From NCBI GenBank assembly GCA_019112635.1, contig DXIX01000002.1:84823-148822 (forward strand): a stretch of DNA of 64,000 nt, written 5' to 3'. Source of the DNA: Candidatus Blautia intestinigallinarum (lineage in GTDB: Bacteria > Bacillota > Clostridia > Lachnospirales > Lachnospiraceae). The position numbers and the translations under genes were made by a program. The notes beneath the pieces are model-generated. The model saw nothing but the letters and a program-made list of their open reading frames with translations. It made no database searches and was not told where the DNA came from. Positions 25,344 to 33,651 of this stretch are shown in pieces; the first letter of the stretch is position 1; the number at the start of each line of letters is the position of its first letter.

Positions 25344-26028
25344 GGATAATCCCATCCACGCACAACATCTTAGGGATTTACTGAAACTTCATATGGCTCA
25401 GCCCTATGAGACGGCAGTATTTGCCTCGGCTCAGCATTTCTGGGATACTTTCCATGAAAAACAGCAGTCTTACGATATCGTTTTCATGGATATTGAACTG
25501 AGCACAGAAGCAGAGAACGGTATCTCGCTGGCTCAGAATATTAACCATGTATCTCCCAACACACAGATTATTTATATCAGTCAGTACCTGGAGTATGCCT
25601 CGCCGGTATATGAGACAAAGCATGTCTATTTTATCAGCAAAGAACAAGCTGATGCCTACCTTCCCAAAGCTTTGCAGACAGCCATTCAGAACCTGACAGA
25701 CATCCAAAATCAATATCTGCATTTCCGCCAGAAAAAAAGTCCCTGCCAGGTACTTCAAAGTGATATTCTGTACATGGAGCGAGTTCTCAGAACCACTTCC
25801 ATTTACACTCGAACCCAGGAGAACCCTTTCATCACCGCTGAGAATCTCTCTTCTCTGCTGGAACGTCTCGCCCCGGTCTTTGTCTTGTGTCACAGAAGTT
25901 ATGCTGTGAACCTGAAAGCCGTCCGAACGTTCAACCGGGAACAGATCATCCTCTTTGATGGACGGGAAGTTCCCATGGGGCGGACTCACTATGAACAATT
26001 CAAGAAAGATTTCGCGAAATTAAGCTGA
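25321..26028 (+). CDS. LytTR-type response regulator (second)
   Basis: 235 residues. Receiver domain: acidic pair in AICEDN, Asp57 in YDIVFMDIEL, lysine in YFISKEQA. LytTR domain (about 135-235): SDILYMERVLRTTSIYT, LAPVFVLCHRSYAVNL, EVPMGRTHYEQFKKDF. ATG 25321 is preferred over 25315 because AAAGGAG lies 7 nt upstream. Embedded between the two sensor sets in one operon, it is the obvious phosphorylation target of the split kinases. Confidence 0.92.
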   Translation: MLKIAICEDNPIHAQHLRDLLKLHMAQPYETAVFASAQHFWDTFHEKQQSYDIVFMDIELSTEAENGISLAQNINHVSPNTQIIYISQYLEYASPVYETKHVYFISKEQADAYLPKALQTAIQNLTDIQNQYLHFRQKKSPCQVLQSDILYMERVLRTTSIYTRTQENPFITAENLSSLLERLAPVFVLCHRSYAVNLKAVRTFNREQIILFDGREVPMGRTHYEQFKKDFAKLS

Positions 26029-26039
26029 GGTGTCAATCT

Positions 26040-26906
26040 ATGAAACGTAAGAAAATTGCATTTTTCTTCTTTTTTTCCGTTTATCAAATCGGAACTTTAG
26101 TCATGATGAGTATTCAAAAATATTCTCCTGAAAACTTCTCCTACACCATCATGATGATATTTGTATACTGTCTTGGGCAATTCCCCTCTCTTCTTCTCTT
26201 TTTCTCACTGGTAAAAGAAATCTTTCAGGACGCAAAATTAGAGGCTGATTTGAAGATGCTGGAACAGCAGCAGGCTCTCCGGGAAAGACAATTACTCGCA
26301 CTGCAAAAAAGGAAAAATGCTACCCAGAATTTTCAGGAGAAGATTACCAGGAAACTGGCCTATCTCGACCATTGTCTGGAAGAAAAAAATTATGAGGAAG
26401 CCTTGTCCTGTTATCAGAAATTATCTCTGGATTTTCAGAAAGTGCGTTTTCGTCCCTGCTGTTCAGACAGCCTGATCAATGCCATTTTGGACAGTAAGAA
26501 ACTCACCGCACAGGAGCATCATATTCAGGTAAATTACCAGATTTTCCTGCCGGAAGAAATGGAACTGATCTCCTCCTCTTTGAGCTGTATCTTCTTCAAT
26601 CTTATGGATAACGGAATCGAAGCCTGTCTCAAATCCGGCAATTCCCCGCTTTTCATACAGTTATCCACCCGGGTAAACGGAGACTTCATCATTATCCACA
26701 TGATAAACTCCAAAAGCTGTGAAGAGTCCTTCAACCATAAAACCTCAAAAAACGATTCTCTCGCTCATGGGTACGGACTTTCTATCATTGAGGAGATTGC
26801 CAGGGACAACGACGGTTCCTGCGAATGGACCGATCACGGAACTACCTTTGAGTCTACTGTCATGATCCGTGGCCGTACACAGGAATCGCCCGCCGGCAAA
26901 ATATGA
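26040..26906 (+). CDS. GHKL ATPase protein, second copy, lacking the phospho-histidine (A2)
   Basis: 288 residues, paralogue of the protein at 23619 with the same layout: two helices (about 6-25, 35-57), coiled coil, degenerate dimerisation stretch, GHKL domain. N-box FFNLMDNGIEAC, G-box AHGYGLSIIEEI and the twin cysteines RFRPCC are retained. The histidine-box position reads RKNATQNFQE, again without histidine and with different residues from A1. So the loss is common to both copies while the ATPase is conserved. GAGG (26027-26030) overlaps the stop of the LytTR gene. Confidence 0.85.
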   Translation: MKRKKIAFFFFFSVYQIGTLVMMSIQKYSPENFSYTIMMIFVYCLGQFPSLLLFFSLVKEIFQDAKLEADLKMLEQQQALRERQLLALQKRKNATQNFQEKITRKLAYLDHCLEEKNYEEALSCYQKLSLDFQKVRFRPCCSDSLINAILDSKKLTAQEHHIQVNYQIFLPEEMELISSSLSCIFFNLMDNGIEACLKSGNSPLFIQLSTRVNGDFIIIHMINSKSCEESFNHKTSKNDSLAHGYGLSIIEEIARDNDGSCEWTDHGTTFESTVMIRGRTQESPAGKI

Positions 26907-26937
26907 CCACCTGATTTCACTTACGGAGGATTTTCCC

Positions 26938-27633
26938 ATGACTATTTATTCCATCAGCTATACCTTGACTTCTTTTTTCTACCTGTGGGCTCTCACCCAT
27001 ATTTATTTTAGTTTTCTCTCACCCAAACAGACCATTTCACATCCCCGGCTTCTCTGTTGTCTTCTCCTGTCTCCCATGGTTGTTCTGACGATGATCCAGC
27101 ACTATTATCTGCGCATCTCCGTCTGGCTGATCATGCTGTTTCCATTGTTTCTCTTTCTGGATTCCTGGAGAAGGAGAATCGCCTGCTATGTGACTGCTTA
27201 TCTGATCTTGCTGCTCAATGAATCTATTTGCTACGCCCTGGCCTATATGGCTGCCTTCAGTATCACAAAGCAGGATTATCAATGGATTTCCCCCATCGAT
27301 TCCATGCCCCGCGCAGTTCTTCCCACAGCCATTCTCACCATTCTGACGGGTATCCCTCTGGTACTCATACTCGTTCATTATGGAAAAGTCTGGTTCTGCT
27401 ATATAAAAACTACCACTCTGCTTATGATCGGCCTTCCCATTGTGCTGAGTCTTATTCAGGAAATTCCCATATGTTCCGGAAAGATCTCTCACTTATTTAT
27501 TATTCCTCTATATTCCCTGTGTATTTTCTCGCTGATTGCAGGTTTTCGCAGAATGCACCGCCAGGAACTGCTCCGAAAAGAACAGTATCCACAGACAAGC
27601 CAGTATATCAAATCAATATTAAAACATTTATAG
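26938..27633 (+). CDS. Polytopic sensor paralogue with the histidine module deleted (B2)
   Basis: 231 residues, about six to seven helices, paralogous over the membrane part to the proteins at 24498 and 27643. After GFRRMHRQELLRKEQ (about 202-216) it jumps to TSQYIKSILKHL, which matches the very end of the 27643 protein (SSAYIKDILQKKN). About 47 residues (coiled coil plus HDIDNH helix pair) are missing in frame, so it can neither bind ATP nor be phosphorylated. ATG at 26938 with GGAGGA 7 nt upstream; the frame is open further upstream to 26869. It may be a ligand-binding subunit or decoy. Confidence 0.8.
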   Translation: MTIYSISYTLTSFFYLWALTHIYFSFLSPKQTISHPRLLCCLLLSPMVVLTMIQHYYLRISVWLIMLFPLFLFLDSWRRRIACYVTAYLILLLNESICYALAYMAAFSITKQDYQWISPIDSMPRAVLPTAILTILTGIPLVLILVHYGKVWFCYIKTTTLLMIGLPIVLSLIQEIPICSGKISHLFIIPLYSLCIFSLIAGFRRMHRQELLRKEQYPQTSQYIKSILKHL

Positions 27634-27642
27634 GAGGTTCCC

Positions 27643-28476
27643 ATGGATTTAATCACCTTAAGTTATCTCATATCCTGCGTTTACTATGTCGGAGCAGTCT
27701 CTTACCTCTACAGCAATCTTATGACTGCCAAGCCATCCATCAAGCGTCCTTTTATCCTGACCGCCCTCCTTTTGACTCCTATGTTTGTGGTTATTCTGAT
27801 CGACTATCACTATATTGGAATGTTTTTATGGATCTTTATCATTTTCCCCTTATTTCTCTATCAGGATCCATGGAAAAAACGTTTCACCTGCTATATCACT
27901 ATCTATCTGATTATGCTGGTCAATGAATTATTAGCCGTGATGGTTTCTTATTTCCTGATCTCGCTCCTGTCGGAAAAGGGAACCGTCTTAACAAGCCTAA
28001 ACAGTTCCCCGATTACCGCCATTCCCACTTCCATACTGACTGTCCTTTTTGGAACTTTCCTGACACGGCTTTTTGTAACCTCTTTAAAACCTTGGTTTTC
28101 CCATATCCATTCCAGTACTCTTGCCCTTCTGGGATTACCTCTGGTTATTGTCACTCTCATGGAAATTCCTTACTTTGTCAACTCCTTTTCACCGCTTTTG
28201 ATCGCACTGTTTTTTCCACCGTGCTATGCCTTGCTTCTCTTTGGCTTTCGCAGAATGCACCTTCAGGAATTGCTTCGAAATCAACGCTTCAATCGTCTTC
28301 TGCTCATAGAGAAACAGATCCTCTACTCCAAAGAATTAGAAAAAGAATACCAGAAGCTCCGGCGATGGAATCACGACATCGACAATCACTTTCTCGCCCT
28401 TTCCTATCTGCTGCAGCATGAAAAATATGAGGAAAGTTCTGCCTATATCAAAGACATTCTGCAGAAGAAAAACTGA
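27643..28476 (+). CDS. Polytopic sensor ending at the phospho-histidine helix pair, no ATPase (B3)
   Basis: 277 residues: about six membrane helices to residue 200, coiled coil, then RWNHDIDNHFLALSYLLQHEKY with His244. It stops 33 residues after the histidine with no GHKL domain, exactly as the protein at 24498 does. AGGAGG ribosome site, 9 nt after the previous gene. Last gene of the operon. Partner ATPase is presumably the protein at 26040. Confidence 0.85.
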   Translation: MDLITLSYLISCVYYVGAVSYLYSNLMTAKPSIKRPFILTALLLTPMFVVILIDYHYIGMFLWIFIIFPLFLYQDPWKKRFTCYITIYLIMLVNELLAVMVSYFLISLLSEKGTVLTSLNSSPITAIPTSILTVLFGTFLTRLFVTSLKPWFSHIHSSTLALLGLPLVIVTLMEIPYFVNSFSPLLIALFFPPCYALLLFGFRRMHLQELLRNQRFNRLLLIEKQILYSKELEKEYQKLRRWNHDIDNHFLALSYLLQHEKYEESSAYIKDILQKKN

Positions 28477-28615
28477 TCGACATTTTTTCTATTTTTTCTT
28501 GTCAGAGTAGCTCTTCGCCCTTTATAATATATTATATATAATCTGTTATCTGCATTTTGACAACAGACTCATGCCTTGTCAGGCAAGTTTTGAATTTGGG
28601 GTAAAGGGGAAAATT

Positions 28616-30001
28616 ATGAAAGTAAAAGAAATGTTTAATCCATCCGACATGACCGTCGGAAAACCATGGGAAAAGATTGTAATTTTCACAGTTCCCATGT
28701 TAATCGGCAACATTGCCCAACAGTTATACAATACCGTTGACAGTATTGTGGTTGGAAATTTTATCGGTGACAATGCACTGGCCGCTGTGGGCAGTGCCAA
28801 TCCCATCTTAAATCTTCTTCTGGTCTTATTCATGGGAATCTCTGTAGGCGCCAATGTCATGGTTTCCCAGTATTTCGGTGCCCGTCAGAGGGAAGAACTT
28901 TCCAAAACCATCGGCACCTGTATCACTCTGACAGCCATTGCCACTGTGATTATCATGGCTGTGGGCTCTTTGATCACCATGCCGCTGCTGCGTTTTTTAA
29001 ATACACCGGAATCTATCATTGACTGGTGCGCCTCCTATCTGCGGATTCTGCTCCTGGGAATCGGAGGTGTGGCATATTACAATATTTTGTGCGGAATCTT
29101 AAGAGGTATCGGCGATTCTTTTTCCGCTCTCCTCTATCTTTTGATCGCCACCGTCATCAATACCATTCTGGATGTCTGGTTCGTCGCAGGACTGAACATG
29201 GGCGTGGCAGGCGCTGCCCTGGCCACAGTCATCGCCCAGGTCACTTCCAGTATCCTCTGTCTGTGGAAACTTTGCCGTATGACACAATATTTTGATCTGA
29301 AAATTTGTTATCTGAAGCCAGGCCGCAGATACAGTATTGATATGATCCGCCTCGGTCTCCCTTCAGGGCTCACCCAGGCAATTTTCTCCATGGCATTGGT
29401 GGTTGTCCAGTCTTTGACCAATAGTTTCGGGGAGATGGTAATTGCGGCAAACGTCATTTTGATGCGTGTAGACGGTTTTGCCATGATGCCGAATTTTTCC
29501 TTCGGAACTGCTATGACCACCTACGCCGGACAGAATGTGGGGGCCAACCGTTATGACCGTGTCACCCAGGGTGCCCGCCAGGGAACTTTTATCGCTGCCG
29601 GGACTTCCGCCGTGATTACTCTTCTGATCCTTCTGTTCGGCAAACCTCTCATGGGAATCTTCACCGATACCCGGGAACTTGTCAACTTAAGCTATCAGCT
29701 GATGATGATTCTCGCCGTGGGATACATTGCCATGGGTGTGACACAGAGTCTGTCCGGCGTTATGCGCGGTGCCGGTGACACTATGACTCCCATGTGGATT
29801 TCCATTGTGACTACCGTTATTATCCGGATTCCTATTGCTTATGGAATTTCCTATCTCACAAGGACGCCAGAACTTCCTCACGGGCATTACACCTGTGTGT
29901 GGGTATCCCTCCTGATCTCCTGGGTACTTGGCGCACTAATTACCACCTTCTTTTACCGGAGAGGCAATTGGAAGACAAAAGGATTGCATCAAAACAATTA
30001 A
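28616..30001 (+). CDS. MATE-family efflux transporter
   Basis: 461 residues, twelve predicted helices in two MatE repeats. The first repeat has PMLIGNIAQQLYNTVDSIVVGNFIGDNALAAVGSANPI; the second has FSFGTAMTTYAGQNVGANRYDRV. Exports drugs or metabolites by Na+ or H+ antiport; substrate unknown. The start at 28616 follows AAAGGGGA by about 5 nt; an upstream in-frame ATG (28571) has no site. The 138-nt gap after the sensor operon and a TGCCT/AGGCA hairpin at 28572 suggest its own promoter region; it may be a target of the neighbouring regulators. Confidence 0.94.
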   Translation: MKVKEMFNPSDMTVGKPWEKIVIFTVPMLIGNIAQQLYNTVDSIVVGNFIGDNALAAVGSANPILNLLLVLFMGISVGANVMVSQYFGARQREELSKTIGTCITLTAIATVIIMAVGSLITMPLLRFLNTPESIIDWCASYLRILLLGIGGVAYYNILCGILRGIGDSFSALLYLLIATVINTILDVWFVAGLNMGVAGAALATVIAQVTSSILCLWKLCRMTQYFDLKICYLKPGRRYSIDMIRLGLPSGLTQAIFSMALVVVQSLTNSFGEMVIAANVILMRVDGFAMMPNFSFGTAMTTYAGQNVGANRYDRVTQGARQGTFIAAGTSAVITLLILLFGKPLMGIFTDTRELVNLSYQLMMILAVGYIAMGVTQSLSGVMRGAGDTMTPMWISIVTTVIIRIPIAYGISYLTRTPELPHGHYTCVWVSLLISWVLGALITTFFYRRGNWKTKGLHQNN

Positions 30002-30031
30002 AATCATCACTGTGTGCAGAGCATTCATTCA

Positions 30032-30102
30032 ATAGGGAACCGACACCCGCCGCTGGTATAAGTTTGTCACTCACCGCCTGTAGAGGCGGGAGTCTTCCCT
30101 AT
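30032..30102. repeat. 71-nt imperfect palindrome beside the Rpn gene
   Basis: Outer arms ATAGGGAA(cc)GAC-a-CCCGCC and GGCGGG-a-GTC-TTCCCTAT pair almost fully. The interior holds ACTCACCGCC and a small CCGCCT/AGGCGG hairpin, followed by CTGACAAA. It lies between the MATE stop and the Rpn stop and could terminate both. A related motif (ACTCACCGC ... CTGTCAAA) sits at the same place beside the Rpn remnant. Confidence 0.6.
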
Positions 30103-30111
30103 CTGACAAAA

Positions 30112-31074
30112 TCATTTGCTCACATTCTCTTTTTCTAAAACCTTCTGAAGTTCTTCCACAGAATATCCTCTTTGAATTAACTGCAGAATTTTTCTTCGTT
30201 CTTCCGCTCTTCCTTCGTCTTTTCCCTCCAGCTTTCCTTCCAACTTTCCTTCTGTTTTCCCTTCGGCTTTTCCTTCTTCTCTTGCATCCATAAGCATATC
30301 ATTCAATCCTTTAAACATATTCACCGTCCCCTTTCCTGCTGTCTGTCTATTTTTCTTTAACTTTTCCAATTCTTTGTTCTCTGAAAACACGCTGATCAAA
30401 TCATAGGCTTCCTCTGCTAATTTTGATAAGCCTTCTTTCTCTTTAACAGCAAATCTTCGCAGTTTTTCTTTATCATCCGCATTTTGCAGAAAGCCAAACA
30501 CTAATCTCAAATCTGTCTGAAATCGCTCTATGTAAGGATAACTTCCCTCCTCAATCAAATATAATGGATAGTCGGCAACAAATTTCCGCATCTGCGGCGG
30601 CAAAGCATCCAGTTCCAGCAATTCCTGAAGACTCCTGGCCCCATCCCAGTGTTTGCCAAAATATAAAACGATGGTTATCACCGGCCAAAAACGATCTGCC
30701 TTAGAAATCCCAGACAAAAATTCCTTCCCCGATAAGTCCTTTTTCTTCCGATGTTCTCTCCTTTTGTCTTGAAGCTGCTGCTCATACCTTCCCACGTCAT
30801 ATTCCATTACCCGAATTGGCATTGTATAATCCACCTGACTTTGCTCTTCCACACTAATCACCACAAACTGTGCCTTATAAACCACTTTTCGGGTTAGATC
30901 CTGATATCTCCGAAAATATTTCTTCTCTCCTGTATAGATCTGTGTGCTATCCATCTCCTGGACATCCTCCGGATGAATAACCATTTCCCCTTCAAAGCAA
31001 TGTCCATTAATCAGGTCCGCGAAACCGCTTGGATCTCTCAGATAAATCGCTGCCATCACATCTTTTTTCGACAT
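30112..31074 (-). CDS. Rpn-family PD-(D/E)XK nuclease / putative transposase
   Basis: 320 residues. The N-terminal nuclease-like domain shows AAIYLRDPSGFADLIN, then VVISVEEQSQVDYTMPIRVMEYD, the block that usually reads as the E-x-Q/K part of this family's active site. From about residue 260 comes a lysine/glutamate repeat of EGKxEGK units and the family tail EERRKILQLIQRGYSVEELQKVLEKE. These proteins promote recombination or are domesticated transposases and often vary in the EGK repeat number. ATG at 31074 with GAGGAGG close upstream. The flanking palindrome suggests it moves as a unit. Confidence 0.85.
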   Translation of the reverse strand: MSKKDVMAAIYLRDPSGFADLINGHCFEGEMVIHPEDVQEMDSTQIYTGEKKYFRRYQDLTRKVVYKAQFVVISVEEQSQVDYTMPIRVMEYDVGRYEQQLQDKRREHRKKKDLSGKEFLSGISKADRFWPVITIVLYFGKHWDGARSLQELLELDALPPQMRKFVADYPLYLIEEGSYPYIERFQTDLRLVFGFLQNADDKEKLRRFAVKEKEGLSKLAEEAYDLISVFSENKELEKLKKNRQTAGKGTVNMFKGLNDMLMDAREEGKAEGKTEGKLEGKLEGKDEGRAEERRKILQLIQRGYSVEELQKVLEKENVSK

Positions 31075-31291
31075 ACGTCCTCCTCTCCGTCAGACGCAGG
31101 CCCTGCTTTGCCTTGATTATAGAAAACTTTATAAAAAATTGCAAACCATATTAAAAAAGCTCTGCATCTGGCTCTATTTATTTTTTCGTTGGATTTAACT
31201 GGCCGAATGGCCTTTAGAAAACCGATACCGGTTTTAGAACAAAGATAGTATATCACAAACTCAGCAATTTTCCTACTGTATTTCTCACAGA

Positions 31292-31340
31292 GAAAAGCAG
31301 GCAGGTATGACTTGGTATGCGTCACGCCTGCCTGCTTTTC
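31292..31340. terminator. Terminator after the GntP-type permease
   Basis: 14-bp stem GAAAAGCAGGCAGG / CCTGCCTGCTTTTC with further TATGAC/GTCAC pairing in the loop, T-rich on both sides. It ends the minus-strand permease operon. The rest of 31075-31291 is AT-rich upstream DNA of the Rpn gene with no convincing ORF. Confidence 0.85.
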
Positions 31341-31348
31341 TATAAAAT

Positions 31349-32686
31349 TTATGCCAGCCCTGGAAACAGAACTAAGATCAAAGTTGTCACAGCTGTGGAG
31401 AAAATAGAAATTGCTATATTACATACAGCCACATGTTTATACCCTTCCTTAAAAGATACACCCGCGGAGGCCATGGAAATGATTACAGCTCCTGTGTATG
31501 GCATACACTCAAAGGTCGTAGTAGCAATCACGGCTGTTCTGTGAATTGCACCTGCCGCAAGAGCACCGCTCTCCACCGAAGGCAAAACCATCGGCAATCC
31601 CAACTGAACTGCCGCTGGCGGTGACGTGGTGAGAAGCACAAATACGACAACTGCCAAAGTTCCCACCACAAGAGGATTTCCATTCATTCCTGCCACCGCA
31701 TCCATGATATCCGTAAATGCTGAACTCTCCTGAAGCACAGTAGCAAATCCCATTAAAGACGCCAACTGAAAAAATACAACACAGCCGCTGGAAATACCAT
31801 CGTTGAGCATTCCAAAGACTTCTTTTACTCCTTTATTCGGCAGATACCTGGTCAAAAGAAGAACAGCAATCAGAATACCGGCAGTCAGGCAGATTGTGAT
31901 ATCCAGGCTGAAGATCACAAAAAAGAGGAAAATAACTGCCAGCGGAATCAACGCCAAAAAAAAGTTTGGATACTGTCTGTTTGTATTCTGTTCTACTGTA
32001 TCTCGATCCATTTCTTCAAAGGTACGCCCTGCACGGATCGCCCGCATAATCACTTTATGCATATAAATAATCCCCAGAACAATTACAATCGCCATATTTA
32101 CCAGGCCGGGAATCAAAGCAGCTGTGGCAGAAGTTCCTAAAATAGAGGAGGCTGTCAGATTTCCGATGCTCGGAGCTCCCGGTGCCGCCTGCGCCGCAAT
32201 AGTTCCTCCGTTCATCAAAATTGCCGGAATAAACTCCCTTGGAATATTGGCTGTTCTTGCAATGGAAAACGCAATCGGAATGGTCGCCATCATCACAACA
32301 ATGCCTGAGACACCTGTCCACGTAAGCAATACACTAACTGCGTTCATCACAATCAATCCCAGAAGAACCATCCGGCTCTGCGATACATCTTGATCTGAAG
32401 CCAGCTTATTGAGCAGATAACGGCCCACAGTCTGTGCAGCTCCGGTTTTTTCGTAGATCTTTCCAAATAAAGCACCCAAAACCGCATAGGCAAACCCCAC
32501 AGACATCCAGTTGGCAATACCTCCCAGATAAGATTCCTTAAATGTGGAAAGCAACGGCAGTCCATTTGTTATCATAACCAGCAATGCACACACCGGAGCC
32601 ACATAAATATTGGACATTCCCTTATAAACCAGAAGAATCAGAAGAATCATTGAGACAATGATCCCCAAAAGTCCGATCATATTCAT
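31349..32686 (-). CDS. GntP-type organic-acid permease
   Basis: 445 residues, about twelve helices. Features include TWTGVSGIVVMMATIPIAF, MNGGTIAAQAAPGAPSIGNL and LGTSATAALIPGL, a re-entrant-loop pattern of the ion-transporter (gluconate/citrate/lactate) superfamily, with a repeat near TTSPPAAVQLGLP. It probably imports a hydroxy- or oxo-acid. Its ATG overlaps the aldolase stop (ATGA), so the broken aldolase and this permease formed one operon for an aldol-type acid. GGAGCC site at 32691. Confidence 0.82.
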   Translation of the reverse strand: MNMIGLLGIIVSMILLILLVYKGMSNIYVAPVCALLVMITNGLPLLSTFKESYLGGIANWMSVGFAYAVLGALFGKIYEKTGAAQTVGRYLLNKLASDQDVSQSRMVLLGLIVMNAVSVLLTWTGVSGIVVMMATIPIAFSIARTANIPREFIPAILMNGGTIAAQAAPGAPSIGNLTASSILGTSATAALIPGLVNMAIVIVLGIIYMHKVIMRAIRAGRTFEEMDRDTVEQNTNRQYPNFFLALIPLAVIFLFFVIFSLDITICLTAGILIAVLLLTRYLPNKGVKEVFGMLNDGISSGCVVFFQLASLMGFATVLQESSAFTDIMDAVAGMNGNPLVVGTLAVVVFVLLTTSPPAAVQLGLPMVLPSVESGALAAGAIHRTAVIATTTFECMPYTGAVIISMASAGVSFKEGYKHVAVCNIAISIFSTAVTTLILVLFPGLA

Positions 32687-33292
32687 AAACGGCTCCTTTC
32701 CGCATCCTTCGCACGTAACCGATCCAGGTCTTCACGGACTTTCTTCAACATGTCATCGATCAGCCAGGTATCTCCTGCGACCATATAAAAGTCTGCCTGT
32801 TCTTCTGTATTAATAAAATCCGTAATGTGATTAGAAAAGGAAGCATAAAGTTTTCCATGAGCGTTCGCTGTTTTTTTCACATTGGCTATTGCCTCCCGCA
32901 CAATCGGAGCATCCATCTGTCCGGGAACCCCCAATGCCAGTGCCATGTCCACCCATTGGTTTAAACTTCGCAAATTTTACTGCGTTTACCGCATCTTCGT
33001 AAGAATGAACACCTGCAACAAGAATCCCACTTGCTCCCATATCAAGCGCTTTTTTAATTTTCTCTTCATCCACATTCGGTACACGGATCATTGCCGCAGT
33101 ATCATGAAGTTCACAAGCCCTGACCATTTCCAGGACATCTTTGTGATCAATCAGCCCATGTTCCATATCCATAATCAGAAAATCAAATCCCGTGTACGCA
33201 AACATCTCTGTCAGTTCCACACTGGGAAATTGCATAAACGTTCCAATAAATGGTTTTTTACTGTCAATAAGACTTCTCACTGTTTTTTTCAT
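32683..33292 (-). pseudogene. HpcH/HpaI-family aldolase, internally deleted and frameshifted
   Basis: Class II pyruvate aldolase family. From ATG 33292 (GGAGAG site) the frame gives MKKTVRSLIDSKKPFIGTFMQFPS, FDFLIMDMEHGLID, MIRVPNVDEEKIKKALDMGASGI and AVKFAKFKP (about 110 residues), then falls out of frame. The C-terminal part resumes in another frame as VDMALALGVPGQMDAPIVREAI to the stop at 32683. About 60 residues normally found between are missing, including the metal-binding Glu and Asp (the GPxDLS region), so it should be inactive. Divergent from a LysR gene, ahead of the permease. Confidence 0.85.
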
Positions 33293-33527
33293 CTAACTCT
33301 CCATTCCGCTGCCTCTTCCGGCGGCATAAATAACTCTGTTTCAGACAACATGACTCTACACCGACTGCTTTCTTACCGGCAAATGCACATGGCAATTCTA
33401 TGTCCGCACACCAAGTTTTCCCACTGCCATACCCTTATTAAATGTCATAAAACGTCTGGTTCTGAAAATGCTGCCCAGTTTCTCTGTATCAGGCAGTTCC
33501 GGATTTCTGCTCTGACCAACACAGTAA

Positions 33528-33567
33528 GAAGTGTACACTTCAATAATTGATGGTTATAGTATATCAA
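33528..33567. promoter_or_regulatory. Operator region between the aldolase and LysR genes
   Basis: A perfect 14-bp palindrome GAAGTGTACACTTC (33528-33541) is followed by TTGAT-N11-ATCAA (33547-33567), a textbook LysR T-N11-A dyad. A TATAAT -10 for the LysR gene lies at 33624-33629. The rest of the 359-bp gap (33293-33651) shows no ORF that could be supported. Confidence 0.65.
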
Positions 33568-33651
33568 AATGTAATTTATAAGTGAAATTCAATTTAATAT
33601 TATTTATTTATGAAAAAATATTATATAATACCTCTATAGGGAGGGGATCAA

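Noticed and set aside
22578..28476. A full agr-type quorum-sensing system
   Set aside because: No AgrB-like peptidase or AgrD-like peptide gene could be found in either strand of the region; only sensors and LytTR regulators are present.
30112..31074. EGK repeats read as a CRISPR or tandem DNA repeat array
   Set aside because: The repeats are coding, in frame and at the usual place in Rpn-family C-termini; spacers are absent.
31056..31325. 89-codon minus-strand ORF starting inside the permease terminator
   Set aside because: It reads through the terminator stem and the upstream region of the Rpn gene, has no ribosome site and no recognisable pattern.
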